64,000 nt of DNA, taken from assembly GCF_901764975.1 (NCBI RefSeq), contig NZ_CABFKH010000004.1, positions 62,001 to 126,000 of the forward strand. The letters run 5' to 3'. This document shows, one piece after another, positions 8,145 to 17,602 of this stretch. This stretch comes from Actinobacillus indolicus. Its GTDB lineage: Bacteria > Pseudomonadota > Gammaproteobacteria > Enterobacterales > Pasteurellaceae. Every line of letters begins with the position of its first letter. The first letter of the stretch is position 1. Made by a program: the position numbers and the translations under genes. The notes below the pieces were generated by a model. The model saw only the letters and a program-made list of their open reading frames with translations, did no database searches and had not been told where the DNA came from.

Positions 8145-8786
8145 CTATTTTGCGCAACCGCAAGTATTTACTTTATCTTCAAAACGGCGAGCTGCTTCGT
8201 CCCAGTTCACTACGTTCCAGAACGCTTTGATGTAGTCTGGACGGCGGTTTTGGTAGTTTAAGTAGTAAGCGTGTTCCCACACATCTAAACCTAAGATTGG
8301 GTAGCCTGAAACGCCTGCAACATCTTTGCCCATTAATGGTGAATCTTGGTTTGCTGTTGAAACAACAGATAATTTACCATTTTCTAACACTAACCACGCC
8401 CAACCAGAACCGAAACGCGTTGCCGCTGCTTGTTCAAATTGTGTTTGGAATGCTTCAACAGAGCCAAAATCACGAACGATGGCATCTTTTAATGCACCTT
8501 GTAATGTTGTACCAGTTTTTAAACCTTTCCAGAATAATGTGTGGTTTACGTGACCACCAACGTTGTTACGTACTGCAACACGTTTTTCTGCTGGAACTTG
8601 TTCAAGATTTGAAATTAATTTACCTGGGCATTGCTCAAGTAATTCAGGGAATGCTTCTAATGCAGCATTTGCGTTGTTGATGTATGCTTGGTGGTGTTTA
8701 GAGTGGTGAATTTCCATGGTTTTTGCATCGAAATGCGGCTCTAACGCATCATAAGCGTAACCTAATTCAGGTAATGTGTATGCCAT
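8145..8786 (-). CDS. sodA: Superoxide dismutase, manganese type
   Basis: SodA converts superoxide to oxygen and hydrogen peroxide in the cytoplasm. The four metal ligands are in place in the 213-residue protein: His27 (EIHHSKHH), His82 ([10 protein letters not shown]), Asp168 and His172 (LDVWEHAYY). Gly77 and a Gln in TANQDSPLM (Gln147) are the residues that normally mark the manganese enzyme rather than the iron enzyme. The C-terminus ends in NTCGCAK with two cysteines, which the E. coli enzyme lacks. It is monocistronic, with a strong terminator downstream and 258 bp upstream shared with the threonine leader. Confidence 0.97.
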   Translation of the reverse strand: MAYTLPELGYAYDALEPHFDAKTMEIHHSKHHQAYINNANAALEAFPELLEQCPGKLISNLEQVPAEKRVAVRNNVGGHVNHTLFWKGLKTGTTLQGALKDAIVRDFGSVEAFQTQFEQAAATRFGSGWAWLVLENGKLSVVSTANQDSPLMGKDVAGVSGYPILGLDVWEHAYYLNYQNRRPDYIKAFWNVVNWDEAARRFEDKVNTCGCAK

Positions 8787-8977
8787 TTTTTACTCCTCAA
8801 AATAATTGGTAAAATTTGAGTATAAACTCACCGCTTATAGTATCAAAAACTCGAAAAGGAATATAGATTTTTTTGATCTAACGCAAAAACTATCGATATA
8901 AATAAGAGAAATTCTCCCTTTATATAAGCTTTGCCTTAGTAGATTTCAATAAATACAACTTTTATACAAAAAAACAT

Positions 8978-9006
8978 TTGACAAAGAAAACGTTTTCGAC
9001 GATTCT
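8978..9006 (+). promoter_or_regulatory. Probable thr operon promoter with a palindromic operator
   Basis: TTGACA (8978-8983) is spaced 17 bp from GATTCT (9001-9006). The spacer contains the perfect palindrome GAAAACGTTTTC (8986-8997), of the kind bound by LacI-family repressors. The -35 matches consensus and the -10 is fair. A regulator cannot be named. Confidence 0.55.
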
Positions 9007-9044
9007 TCTACCTGTTTTTCACGCTTAACATTTAGAGAATAGCA

Positions 9045-9122
9045 ATGAACCGTTTTACTATGACAACCATTACTACCATTATTACCATTATGTGCAAACA
9101 TAGTGCGGGTGTTCGTGGCTAG
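9045..9122 (+). CDS. thrL: thr operon leader peptide
   Basis: This 25-codon open frame has six threonine and four isoleucine codons clustered at residues 5-15. It is followed within 25 bp by a strong Rho-independent terminator and then by thrA. That is the classic arrangement of threonine/isoleucine attenuation. When charged tRNA-Thr or tRNA-Ile is scarce, the ribosome stalls in this frame and the terminator fails to form. The peptide itself has no other known role. The sequence starts MNRFTMTTITT. Confidence 0.92.
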   Translation: MNRFTMTTITTIITIMCKHSAGVRG

Positions 9123-9142
9123 AAAACGGAACAGAATTCACA

Positions 9143-9170
9143 AAACCCGCTTTAACAAGCGGGTTTTTTT
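9143..9170 (+). terminator. thr attenuator terminator
   Basis: AACCCGCTT and AAGCGGGTT form a 9-bp stem with a TAAC loop, followed by seven T. It lies 20 bp after the thrL stop and 45 bp before thrA. Confidence 0.9.
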
Positions 9171-9215
9171 GTAACAAAATTTGCAAACATTAAACAATTA
9201 TCTTCAGGAGAAACT

Positions 9216-11660
9216 ATGCGAGTTCTAAAATTTGGAGGCACCTCTTTAGCCAATCCAGAACGCTTTCTACAAGCCGCCGAGATCATCGAAAAGGCTCATT
9301 TAGCAGACCAAGCCGCAGGCGTCCTGTCCGCCCCCGCTAAAATCACTAACCATCTCGTCGCCATTGTCGATAAAGCCCAAGCAGGCGAATCCTACGAATC
9401 TCATCTCACCGAAGCCACCGACATTTTCAACAACATCATCAACGGATTATATGCCGTCAATAACAATTTCGACCGTGAGGGATTAAGTGCCTTTATCAAA
9501 GCGGAATTAGACGACATCTGCAACATTGCAGCCGAAGCCGCAAAAAATAAATTCTGCCCAGATAATATCGGTGCAACAGTGCATAGCCGTGGGGAAAAAT
9601 TGTCGATTGCGATGATGAAAGCGTGGTTTGAAGCGAAAGGTTATGAAGTCACTCGCATTGATCCTGTCGAAAAATTATTAGCACACGGGAGCTATTTAGA
9701 ATCTTCTGTGGACATTGCTGAATCCACCAAACGTATTGAAGCCCTTTCTATTCCAAAGAAAAACGTAGTGTTAATGGCGGGATTTACCGCAGGTAATGAA
9801 CAAGGCGAATTGGTGTTACTTGGACGTAATGGTTCGGACTACTCTGCAGCCTGTTTAGCGGCTTGCTTAAAAGCAGATGTGTGCGAAATTTGGACGGATG
9901 TGGATGGTGTTTATACTTGTGATCCTCGTTTAGTGCCAGATGCGATCTGCTTAGAGTCAATGAGCTATCAAGAAGCGATGGAGCTTTCTTACTTCGGTGC
10001 GAAAGTGATCCACCCTCGCACCATTGGTCCGTTAGTGCCGTTAAATATCCCGTGCTTAATTAAAAATACCCATAATCCGGAAGCCAAAGGTACGATCATT
10101 GATGGTAATGTGGTCAACGATAACTTAAAAGTGAAAGGAATCACTAACCTTGATAATGTGGCAATGTTCAACGTATCAGGCTCAGGTATGCAAGGTATGG
10201 TAGGTATGGCGGCACGTGTGTTTACTGCGATGTCGCAAGCGGGTATTTCCGTGAACTTAATTACACAATCTTCTTCTGAATATAGTATTAGCTTCTGTGT
10301 GCCGGTCAAAGCGGTCGAAAAAGCCCTGTCTGCGTTAAATAGCACTTTTGCCCAAGAGCTCAAAGACGGTTTATTAGATCCTGTAGAAGTGATTAAAGAC
10401 CTTTCTATCGTCTCCGTAGTCGGTGACGGTATGCGTACAGCGAAAGGGATTGCAGCTCGCTTCTTCTCTGCCCTTGCTCAAGCGAATATCAGCATTGTGG
10501 CGATTGCGCAAGGTTCATCAGAGCGTTCGATTTCTGCCGTGGTACCATTAAATAAAGCGATTGAAGCGGTTAAAGCAACGCATAAAGCGTTATTCAATAA
10601 CAAAAAAGTGGTTGATGTCTTTTTAGTCGGTGTTGGCGGTGTCGGCGGCGAGTTGATCGAACAGATCAAAACACAAAAGGAGTACCTCGCAAAGAAGGAC
10701 ATTGAAATCCGTGTGTGTGCCTTAGCCAACTCAAATAAGATGTTGCTCAATGAAAACGGTTTAAGCTTGGATAACTGGCGTGCGGATTTAGAATCAGCGA
10801 CACAGCCATCTGACTTTGATGTGTTGCTTTCATTCATTAAGTTACACCACGTGGTAAACCCTGTTTTTGTGGATTGCACCACGGCTCAATCTGTGGCAAA
10901 CCTTTACGCTCGTGCATTAAAAGAAGGCTTCCATGTGATTACGCCAAACAAAAAGGCGAATACCTCAAGCTATGCGTACTATCAAGAAATGCGTGAAAAT
11001 GCTCGCCAAAGCCAGCATAAATTCTTATACGAAACGAACGTGGGTGCAGGTTTACCTGTGATTGAGAACTTACAAAACTTGCTGGCTGCAGGCGATGAAG
11101 TCGAAAAATTTGAAGGGATTTTATCCGGTTCACTCTCATTTATTTTCGGTAAGTTAGAAGAAGGTGCTACGCTTTCCGAAGCAACGAACATTGCTAAAGA
11201 AAAAGGCTTTACTGAACCTGATCCTCGTGATGATTTATCAGGGCAAGATGTCGCACGTAAATTGTTGATTTTAGCCCGTGAGTGTGGCTACCCATTAGAG
11301 CTGGAAGATATTGAAGTGGAAGGCGTTTTACCAGAAGGTTTCTCTGAAGGTAAAACTGCAGCGGAATTTTTAGCGATGTTGCCAGAACTTGATGCTGAAT
11401 TTGCAAAACGCGTGGAAAAAGCGACCGCTTGTGGCAATGTATTACGCTATGTTGGTGTGATTGAGAATGGCAAATGCCGTGTGGCAATCAAAGAAGTGAA
11501 TGGTGATGATCCACTTTATAAAGTGAAAAATGGTGAAAATGCTCTTGCGTTCTATACCCGTTATTACAGCCCAATCCCGCTTTTATTACGTGGCTATGGT
11601 GCAGGTAATGATGTGACTGCTGCAGGTATTTTTGCGGATATTTTACGTACGTTAAAGTAA
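9216..11660 (+). CDS. thrA: Bifunctional aspartokinase I / homoserine dehydrogenase I
   Basis: ThrA catalyses the first step (aspartate phosphorylation) and the third step (aspartate semialdehyde to homoserine) of threonine synthesis. The 814-residue protein has an aspartokinase domain (about 1-295, beginning [11 protein letters not shown]). Two regulatory ACT modules follow (about 310-455, with [10 protein letters not shown] and [11 protein letters not shown]), then an NAD(P)-binding homoserine dehydrogenase domain (about 465-814, [13 protein letters not shown] and later [11 protein letters not shown]). Length is normal for the fused enzyme. The start has GGAG eight bases upstream. It is controlled by the thrL attenuator and followed by thrB after a 133-bp gap that contains an inverted-repeat element. 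Confidence 0.98.
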   Translation: MRVLKFGGTSLANPERFLQAAEIIEKAHLADQAAGVLSAPAKITNHLVAIVDKAQAGESYESHLTEATDIFNNIINGLYAVNNNFDREGLSAFIKAELDDICNIAAEAAKNKFCPDNIGATVHSRGEKLSIAMMKAWFEAKGYEVTRIDPVEKLLAHGSYLESSVDIAESTKRIEALSIPKKNVVLMAGFTAGNEQGELVLLGRNGSDYSAACLAACLKADVCEIWTDVDGVYTCDPRLVPDAICLESMSYQEAMELSYFGAKVIHPRTIGPLVPLNIPCLIKNTHNPEAKGTIIDGNVVNDNLKVKGITNLDNVAMFNVSGSGMQGMVGMAARVFTAMSQAGISVNLITQSSSEYSISFCVPVKAVEKALSALNSTFAQELKDGLLDPVEVIKDLSIVSVVGDGMRTAKGIAARFFSALAQANISIVAIAQGSSERSISAVVPLNKAIEAVKATHKALFNNKKVVDVFLVGVGGVGGELIEQIKTQKEYLAKKDIEIRVCALANSNKMLLNENGLSLDNWRADLESATQPSDFDVLLSFIKLHHVVNPVFVDCTTAQSVANLYARALKEGFHVITPNKKANTSSYAYYQEMRENARQSQHKFLYETNVGAGLPVIENLQNLLAAGDEVEKFEGILSGSLSFIFGKLEEGATLSEATNIAKEKGFTEPDPRDDLSGQDVARKLLILARECGYPLELEDIEVEGVLPEGFSEGKTAAEFLAMLPELDAEFAKRVEKATACGNVLRYVGVIENGKCRVAIKEVNGDDPLYKVKNGENALAFYTRYYSPIPLLLRGYGAGNDVTAAGIFADILRTLK

Positions 11661-11674
11661 AAGGTTATCAATAC

Positions 11675-11755
11675 TTTTGTAGGGGCGGGCTTTATGCCCG
11701 CCCGTTAATATGTAGATACGATTTCGGGTGGGGATAAACCCCACCCCTACGAAAA
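11675..11755. repeat. Palindromic interspersed repeat between thrA and thrB
   Basis: The ends TTTTGTAGGGG and CCCCTACGAAAA are nearly perfect inverted repeats. Inside are two hairpins, GGGGCGGGC/GCCCGCCC (11682-11703) and GGGTGGGG/CCCCACCC (11726-11747). It is G+C rich in an A+T-rich genome and looks like a REP/MITE-like unit inserted within the thr operon. Related single hairpins occur near 23057, 36173 and 50261. Confidence 0.65.
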
Positions 11756-11793
11756 TCTATGTATGTCTAATCCCATATAAACTAAGGAAAAAA

Positions 11794-12741
11794 ATGACAT
11801 TACGAATTTATGCTCCAGCTTCTAGTGCCAATTTAAGTGTCGGTTTTGACTCGCTTGGCACAGCCATTTCGCCGATTGATGGCTCATTACTCGGTGACGT
11901 AGTACAAATTGAAGAGTGCGATCAAGCGTTTGAGTTGGAAAGTGTCGGCTATTTTGTGCGTAAACTGCCGAAAGAACCGCAAAAAAATATCGTCTATCAA
12001 GCTTATGTGCTGTTTAGCGAACGCTTGAAATTGCGTGGTGGTATGGTGAGAAATCTACGCTTGACCCTTGAGAAAAATATGCCGATTGGCTCAGGCTTAG
12101 GCTCAAGTGCTTGCTCGATTGTAGCTGCACTCGTTGCACTGAATCGATTCCATGATGAACCGTTTTCAAAAATGGAATTGTTGGAAATGATGGGCGAATT
12201 GGAAGGTAGAATTTCAGGATCAATCCATTACGACAACGTGGCACCTTGCTATTTAGGTGGTTTGCAACTGATGACTCAATCGCTCGGTAACATCTGTCAA
12301 CCGATTCCGTTTTTTGACGAATGGTATTGGGTATTGGCTTACCCAGGTATTGAAGTTTCAACGGCTGAGGCGCGAGCAATTTTACCGAAAAGCTATACCC
12401 GCCAAGATATGATTGCACAATCACGTTATTTGGGTTCATTTATTCATGCTTGCCATACACATCAAGATGTTTTAGCTGCAACGATGATGAAAGATCTGAT
12501 TGCTGAACCATACCGAGAGTCGTTACTACCAAACTTTGCCGAAGTTCGCCAAGGTTGTAAAGATTTGGGGGCATTAGCGGTGGGTATTTCAGGTTCAGGC
12601 CCAACGATGTTTGCGATTGCACCGGATTTAGAACACGCTCAAAAACTGGTCGCTTACCTTGAAAAAGATTATCTGCAAAACAATGAAGGCTTTATCCATA
12701 TTTGTAAGGTGGATAATCAAGGGGCAAGGGAGTTGAAATAA
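11794..12741 (+). CDS. thrB: Homoserine kinase
   Basis: ThrB phosphorylates homoserine to O-phosphohomoserine. The start chosen is the ATG at 11794, preceded by AAGGAAA, which gives the family N-terminus [20 protein letters not shown]. An upstream frame from 11728 would run into the interspersed repeat. The 315-residue GHMP kinase has the ATP loop [12 protein letters not shown] (about residues 90-101) and the C-terminal [13 protein letters not shown] motif. thrC, which follows thrB in most gamma-proteobacteria, is absent here. The next gene is on the other strand, after an inverted pair of uptake signals. Confidence 0.97.
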   Translation: MTLRIYAPASSANLSVGFDSLGTAISPIDGSLLGDVVQIEECDQAFELESVGYFVRKLPKEPQKNIVYQAYVLFSERLKLRGGMVRNLRLTLEKNMPIGSGLGSSACSIVAALVALNRFHDEPFSKMELLEMMGELEGRISGSIHYDNVAPCYLGGLQLMTQSLGNICQPIPFFDEWYWVLAYPGIEVSTAEARAILPKSYTRQDMIAQSRYLGSFIHACHTHQDVLAATMMKDLIAEPYRESLLPNFAEVRQGCKDLGALAVGISGSGPTMFAIAPDLEHAQKLVAYLEKDYLQNNEGFIHICKVDNQGARELK

Positions 12742-12754
12742 TCTTCCTTTAAAT

Positions 12755-12812
12755 ACAAGCGGTGCTTTTCGTTGAAAAATTTGCAAAATTATCATTGGAA
12801 AGCACCGCTTGT
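12755..12812. terminator. Inverted uptake-signal pair between thrB and the cyclase gene
   Basis: ACAAGCGGTGCTTT (12755-12768) and its exact reverse complement (12799-12812) form a 14-bp stem between two convergent genes. Each arm contains the Apl-type uptake signal ACAAGCGGT. Paired uptake signals at gene ends commonly act as terminators in this family. Confidence 0.65.
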
Positions 12813-12833
12813 CCTTTTAGAAGTGATCAAATA

Positions 12834-13577
12834 CTAATTCGGTACGACTGCAAAGACTCGGGCATTAAACCCCGGGGCATCTTTGATTTTCGGCACACCG
12901 ATAAAAATCGCACCACCTGTAGCAGGTAATTCAGAGAGATTATTTAACACTTCAATTTGGAATTTATTTTGGGTTAACCAATAACGCTCCCCAACCAAAT
13001 CATTATGTTTGACGAAATCAAGGGCACTATCTGTGTCTAAGGTTTCATGCCCAATTGCAGCAACATTGCGTTGTTCATGTAAAAATTGCAACGCTTCTAA
13101 AGCCCAACCCGGTGTATGTGCTTGTCCTGCATCGTCTTTATTATAAAATTTCGCATTATCATGCCAACGTTTTGACCAACCGCTTGCGAACGCCACAAAG
13201 CTTCCCGCTGGAATTTCTCCATGTTGTGCTTCAAAATCTAAAATATCTTGAACCGTTAAGCGGTAATCGTTATTGGCTTCAACGTCTTTTTCTTTATGGA
13301 TTACCACTAACGGTAACACAAACTCTGTTACAGGAATTTCATCTAATGCTTTTGTTCCCACAGCAAAGTGGATTGGTGCATCAATATGCGTGCCATATTG
13401 TGTTGCAACTGTATATTGATTTGCAAAGAAACCATCTTTTTCTACGGTAAATAACGTTTCCGTTTCGATAGGTTTAAATGCAGGGAAATAAGGAATTTCA
13501 GGGCTAACAGTATGGCTCAAGTCAATCCATTTTTGGCTCTTGAGTAAGGTAATTGCATCAATAATTTTAGACATCAT
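12834..13577 (-). CDS. Cyclase family protein (kynurenine-formamidase-like)
   Basis: The 247-residue protein belongs to the metal-dependent cyclase/kynurenine formamidase family. It has the N-terminal IDLSHTVSPEIPYFP and the metal-binding motif YGTHIDAPIH (His64, Asp66, His70), and a later conserved GHETLDTDSA segment. Members hydrolyse formamides or related lactam and ester bonds. No tryptophan-degradation genes lie nearby, so the substrate cannot be named. It stands alone between thrB (convergent) and nrdR (same strand, 85 bp away). Two adjacent ATG codons are possible starts and differ by one residue. Confidence 0.85.
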   Translation of the reverse strand: MMSKIIDAITLLKSQKWIDLSHTVSPEIPYFPAFKPIETETLFTVEKDGFFANQYTVATQYGTHIDAPIHFAVGTKALDEIPVTEFVLPLVVIHKEKDVEANNDYRLTVQDILDFEAQHGEIPAGSFVAFASGWSKRWHDNAKFYNKDDAGQAHTPGWALEALQFLHEQRNVAAIGHETLDTDSALDFVKHNDLVGERYWLTQNKFQIEVLNNLSELPATGGAIFIGVPKIKDAPGFNARVFAVVPN

Positions 13578-13662
13578 TTGCTCCTCATTTGTAAATATCC
13601 ATGACTTTAGTATGAGAAAAACAGTTTCACAAATAACAAATCGTTATGAGATATAGCTTGTT

Positions 13663-14118
13663 TTATTGATCGAGCTTTAATTTTTCAATCTCTTTACTAA
13701 ACTCTTCAATGTCATCAAAACTTAAATACACAGACGCAAAGCGGATATAGGCGACTTTGTCGAGCTGTTTTAATTCATTTAGCACCAAGTCACCAACGAA
13801 TTTACTCGACACTTCTCTCTCGCCTGTGGCTTGTAATTGCAAAATGATACGATGAATGGCTTTTTCTACCTCTTCCGTATGGACAGAGCGTTTTTCTAAT
13901 GCACGAGATAAACTGGTACGCAATTTACGCTCGTCAAAAGGCTCTCGATTGCCATTATTTTTTACGATATAAGGAATCAGCAGCTCTGCACTTTCAAAGG
14001 TCGTAAAACGCTCTTTACACTCAGGACATTCACGTCTGCGACGAATTTGATATCCATCTGCCGCCAGTCGTGAATCAATCACTTTCGTATCTTCCGCCGA
14101 ACAAAATGGGCAACGCAT
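13663..14118 (-). CDS. nrdR: Transcriptional repressor NrdR
   Basis: NrdR is a zinc- and nucleotide-binding repressor of ribonucleotide reductase genes. The 151-residue protein has an N-terminal zinc ribbon with Cys3, Cys6, Cys31 and Cys34 (MRCPFC and ECPEC) and an ATP-cone domain at about residues 48-140 ([15 protein letters not shown]). Its start codon overlaps the ycgL stop by one base, so it is translationally coupled to ycgL and probably cotranscribed with dnaB. Confidence 0.97.
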   Translation of the reverse strand: MRCPFCSAEDTKVIDSRLAADGYQIRRRRECPECKERFTTFESAELLIPYIVKNNGNREPFDERKLRTSLSRALEKRSVHTEEVEKAIHRIILQLQATGEREVSSKFVGDLVLNELKQLDKVAYIRFASVYLSFDDIEEFSKEIEKLKLDQ

Positions 14119-14396
14119 TATTTTAGTCCTTTTTGTCTTGCCACAAATTCTGCGTGTAAATTTTCAGGTGGAGGTGGCATTTGCAAGTAATACCCTTCCG
14201 TTTGGATTTTTTGCAAAACTTCTTGATTATCTACCCGCTTGAGTTGCTTTTCACCGACAAGATTGAACAGCATCACAAATTCAGGCTTACCAAAAATTTG
14301 GCGTAGCTCCGTAGGCACTTGTTCAAATTGGTCTCGTTTTTCCACATAAAGATACATCCCTTCTTTTTTCGGGCTTTTATAAATTGCACATAGCAT
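14118..14396 (-). CDS. ycgL: YcgL domain protein
   Basis: This 92-residue protein starts [18 protein letters not shown] and contains the YcgL (DUF709) domain, a small fold of unknown biochemical role found across gamma-proteobacteria. A longer frame exists upstream, but it would lie inside dnaB in another frame. The ATG ending at 14396 is the family start. It lies four bases after the dnaB stop and overlaps nrdR, giving a dnaB-ycgL-nrdR unit. Confidence 0.9.
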   Translation of the reverse strand: MLCAIYKSPKKEGMYLYVEKRDQFEQVPTELRQIFGKPEFVMLFNLVGEKQLKRVDNQEVLQKIQTEGYYLQMPPPPENLHAEFVARQKGLK

Positions 14397-14400
14397 CGTT

Positions 14401-15849
14401 CTATTCATCCTCAAGTTGATAGCTGCCTTCATAATTCGTAAAGCGTGAAAATTGCCCTTGGAAACCGAGTGGCACACGTCCAATCGGGCCGTTACGCTGT
14501 TTACCAATAATAATTTCCGCCATACCTTTTGTATCGGAATTATCGTGATACACCTCATCACGATAAATAAACATAATTAAGTCCGCATCTTGCTCAATAG
14601 AGCCAGATTCACGTAAGTCAGAGTTTACAGGACGTTTGTCTGCACGTTGCTCTAAGCTACGGTTAAGCTGTGAAAGAGCCACAACAGGCACTTGCAACTC
14701 TTTTGCCAATGCTTTTAACGAGCGAGAAATCTCAGCAATTTCAAGGGTTCGGTTATCTGCAAACCCAGGTGCTCGCATTAACTGCAAATAGTCCACCATG
14801 ATTAAACTTAAACCGCTATTTTCTTTGTACACGCGTCTTGCTCGAGAACGAAGTTCTGTCGGTGTTAAGCCTGAACTATCATCAATATAAATATTGCGGC
14901 GCTCTTGTAATATACCCACGGTACTGCCGATGCGAGACATTTCATCATCATCTAATCGCCCTGTACGAATTTTGGTTTGGTCAACGGTGGAAAGTGATGC
15001 AAACATACGCATCATAATTTGATCTGCTGGCATCTCAAGGCTGAAAATCAGTACAGGTTTATTAGGTTGCTTGATTTTATTACCAAATTCATCTTCAACT
15101 TCAATATTTCCCATCGCCGCATTTTCACAGAGATTCATGGCGAAAGTGGTTTTACCCATAGATGGACGAGCGGCAACAATGATTAAATCCGATGGCTGTA
15201 ATCCTGCGGTTTTGCGATCTAGCGCATCAAAGCCCGTTGAAACCCCCGTTACCCCTGAGTTATTCTTAGATTTAGAAAGAATATCAATCCGCGCAAGGGT
15301 TTCCATTAAAATATCATCAATCTTTTTCGGACCTTCATCTGTCGATGTTCGCATTTCTGCAATATGGAAAACGGAACGCTCTGCTTCATCCAAGACATCT
15401 TTTACACTCATGCCCTTCGGGTTATAGCTCATCTCCGCAATTTTATTCCCTGCGGCAATCAGCTCTCGGCGAATAGCTCTTTCACTCACAATATCAGCAT
15501 AAGCTAAAATGTTTGCTGCACTTGGTGTATTTTTAGACAACTCAGCTAAATAGGCAAAGCCGCCCACATCTTGCAAAACGCCTTTGTTTTTTAAGACTTG
15601 GTCTAAAGTGATAATATCAATCGGCTTATGCTCACGCACTAACGCGGTCATTTCTTCAAAAATCAGTCGGTGAGCATGGTTATAAAAATCGCTAGCTTGT
15701 ACTCGCTCTGCAACATTGTCCCAATACTCATTACTTAACATAATGCCACCAAGTACCGCCTGTTCAGCTTCAATAGAATGTGGCGCAATATGTAGTTGCT
15801 CGATTTGTTTATCTTTAGACTTCTCTGTGGATTTTTGGAATTCGGACAT
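14401..15849 (-). CDS. dnaB: Replicative DNA helicase
   Basis: DnaB is the hexameric 5'-3' helicase at the replication fork. The 482-residue protein has the N-terminal DnaG-interacting domain ([15 protein letters not shown] onward, to about 150) and a RecA-like motor domain. The motor has Walker [13 protein letters not shown], Walker [11 protein letters not shown] and the [14 protein letters not shown] loop. No intein or frameshift is visible. It heads a minus-strand group with ycgL and nrdR. Confidence 0.98.
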   Translation of the reverse strand: MSEFQKSTEKSKDKQIEQLHIAPHSIEAEQAVLGGIMLSNEYWDNVAERVQASDFYNHAHRLIFEEMTALVREHKPIDIITLDQVLKNKGVLQDVGGFAYLAELSKNTPSAANILAYADIVSERAIRRELIAAGNKIAEMSYNPKGMSVKDVLDEAERSVFHIAEMRTSTDEGPKKIDDILMETLARIDILSKSKNNSGVTGVSTGFDALDRKTAGLQPSDLIIVAARPSMGKTTFAMNLCENAAMGNIEVEDEFGNKIKQPNKPVLIFSLEMPADQIMMRMFASLSTVDQTKIRTGRLDDDEMSRIGSTVGILQERRNIYIDDSSGLTPTELRSRARRVYKENSGLSLIMVDYLQLMRAPGFADNRTLEIAEISRSLKALAKELQVPVVALSQLNRSLEQRADKRPVNSDLRESGSIEQDADLIMFIYRDEVYHDNSDTKGMAEIIIGKQRNGPIGRVPLGFQGQFSRFTNYEGSYQLEDE

Positions 15850-16007
15850 GAGCGTTACTCTTTGGGAAAATCATGATGCTAGTTTAGCGAATTCAGCAAT
15901 ATTTTTCAGCTGATTTACATAAGTTGATGGTGTGACAAGCGGAAAGTTATACAGCAACATTTGCAAAATATTTGCCAAATCTAACCGCTTGTAACGGAAT
16001 AATGGCA

Positions 16008-16826
16008 CTAAAATAACTGCCAAATCGGTTTACATTCTGAAGGTAAGTCTAAATTTTTGCCTAGCTCTACCCAACCTGCTGGGTAGTGGAAATCTGAGCC
16101 GACAGACGCATAAAGATCGAACTCTTTTGCCCAGCGTGTTAAAAGCTGACGTTGGTCGGGCGTTTGTGCACTTCCTGCGACTTCAATACCATCCCCACCT
16201 GCTTCTTTAAAGGCTTCAATCAAACGTCGAATCCATCTTGCGGTTAATTTATAACGTAGCGGATGTGCAACACAAATCACGCCACCCGCTTTATGTGTCA
16301 CTTGAATAGCTTCTTCTAAACTGCACCAAACAGGTTTGACATAGGCGGGTTTTCCCATGCCTAAATAGCGTTTAAAGGCGTGTTCATCATCTCGTACATA
16401 ACCTTGTGCTACGAGAAAACGGGCGTAATGTGCACGGGTAACTTCACCGCTAGCTAAAGCCTTTGCCCCTTGGTAAGCATCAGCAATGCCAGCCTTTGCT
16501 AATTTTTCCCCAATAAGTTCTGCACGTTGTTGACGTAATAAGCACTGTTTTTCTAACAGCTCTATCATTGCAGGGTGGTTTTCATTTATGTTCAATGCGG
16601 CTAAATGAATATTTTTACCTTCCCATAAAATTGAAATTTCAACACCGCTGATAAACTGAATTGGTTGAGTCTGTGCAAAGGCTTTCGCTTCTGCAATACC
16701 AGCTACCGTATCATGATCGGTCAATGCCAACATCGTAACGCCCTGTTCAACCGCTCGTTGAACTAATTCTGTTGGTGTCAAAATACCGTCTGATGCGGTA
16801 CTATGACTATGTAAATCGTATTTCAT
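16008..16826 (-). CDS. rnm: PHP-domain 5'-3' exoribonuclease (RNase AM / YciV)
   Basis: The 272-residue protein is a PHP-family phosphoesterase with the opening YDLHSHSTASDG (metal ligands His6 and His8). TDHDTVAG, then VCVAHPLRY, SDFHYP and the other conserved histidines follow. E. coli YciV (RNase AM, formerly TrpH) matures 5S and other rRNA 5' ends and degrades oligonucleotides, and this is the same architecture. In E. coli the gene sits by trpL, but here it is followed by no trp genes. It overlaps almost directly (one-base gap) with the UDG-family gene upstream. Confidence 0.88.
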   Translation of the reverse strand: MKYDLHSHSTASDGILTPTELVQRAVEQGVTMLALTDHDTVAGIAEAKAFAQTQPIQFISGVEISILWEGKNIHLAALNINENHPAMIELLEKQCLLRQQRAELIGEKLAKAGIADAYQGAKALASGEVTRAHYARFLVAQGYVRDDEHAFKRYLGMGKPAYVKPVWCSLEEAIQVTHKAGGVICVAHPLRYKLTARWIRRLIEAFKEAGGDGIEVAGSAQTPDQRQLLTRWAKEFDLYASVGSDFHYPAGWVELGKNLDLPSECKPIWQLF

Positions 16827-16827
16827 C

Positions 16828-17478
16828 TTAGCTCCCTAGTACACCAGACTGGATAAAAAAGGTTCGATAAGCTTCTATTTTCTTTGCCAAACTTAAAGGA
16901 TAAGCACGAGATGTGGACGGCAATCGATATAAAAAGAGTTCTCTATTCGCTTGATAAGGAAATGCCACAAAAGAATTGGTTTTAGGTTCTTTGATTTTTT
17001 CAGGTAATAATCCTAATAATGTTTCCGTTGCCTTTCCGCCTGTGGTGAAAAGCCAACGGCAATGGGGAACTTGTTGAAGTACCGCATGTAAATTCACAGG
17101 TTCAACAATTTTTAAGAATTTATCTGACGCATTTCCTTGTTCACGAATTGCGGTTTCTGCCGTTGAACATAAGGCAATGCCTTTTTCTCTCAAAAAAGTT
17201 TCGATACGTTCTGGGTCAAAGCGTTTTTCATCGCCAACACGGAAATGATCTAGATCATCAAAAAAGATTGCCCCAAAAATTCGCCACATATCATTTTGGA
17301 AATTCGGATAATGAAACTCCATACACCGTTTTTCAGGTGTTGGGGGGAAAGTGCCCATCATCATGACTGTTGCATGAGAAGGTAAAATGGCTGGAAATGG
17401 ATGTTTTTCTATTTGTTGCATAAGTAAATAAAATGGGCATAACTGCCCATTTTGAAAAAGTAATTGCTTGGGATACAT
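16828..17478 (-). CDS. Uracil-DNA glycosylase superfamily protein
   Basis: The protein resembles a subgroup of the uracil-DNA glycosylase superfamily. It has a GTFPPTPEKRCMEFHY motif I near residue 43, a conserved ALCSTAETAIR segment and a late LPSTSRAYPLSLAKKI segment where family 5-6 enzymes have the second active-site loop. Such enzymes remove uracil or hypoxanthine from DNA; the exact substrate is inferred only. The start is uncertain. The 216-residue frame begins at 17478, but a perfect 10-bp hairpin at 17430-17453 falls in its first codons, and Met20 (17421) would give a 197-residue protein. rnm follows closely and may be cotranscribed. Confidence 0.75.
   Translation of the reverse strand: MYPKQLLFQNGQLCPFYLLMQQIEKHPFPAILPSHATVMMMGTFPPTPEKRCMEFHYPNFQNDMWRIFGAIFFDDLDHFRVGDEKRFDPERIETFLREKGIALCSTAETAIREQGNASDKFLKIVEPVNLHAVLQQVPHCRWLFTTGGKATETLLGLLPEKIKEPKTNSFVAFPYQANRELFLYRLPSTSRAYPLSLAKKIEAYRTFFIQSGVLGS
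17430..17453. repeat. Perfect hairpin at the 5' end of the UDG-family gene
   Basis: AAAATGGGCA-TAAC-TGCCCATTTT is a 10-bp perfect stem with a 4-nt loop. It lies either within the first codons of the gene or just upstream of the alternative start at 17421. It could act as a terminator or as a translational control element. Confidence 0.55.
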
Positions 17479-17602
17479 TATCCCGATATGGTTATTTATC
17501 GCAAGCTTTTAATGACACTGACCACTCTGCGCCTGATTTCACTTTTGTATTTATTTGCAAAGCTGATCGTTTGCCTCATACTTGTCTACAAGCTAAAACA
17601 GT

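Noticed and set aside
8297-8680. 127-residue plus-strand frame in sodA
   Set aside because: Antisense to a well-supported gene, with no start signals or recognisable domain.
11675-11755. thrA-thrB gap considered as an internal thr terminator
   Set aside because: The hairpins lack T-runs and the unit has terminal inverted repeats with relatives elsewhere, so an interspersed repeat explains it better.
14397-14561. Extended N-terminus of ycgL
   Set aside because: The extension runs inside dnaB in another frame. YcgL proteins begin at MLCAIYKS.
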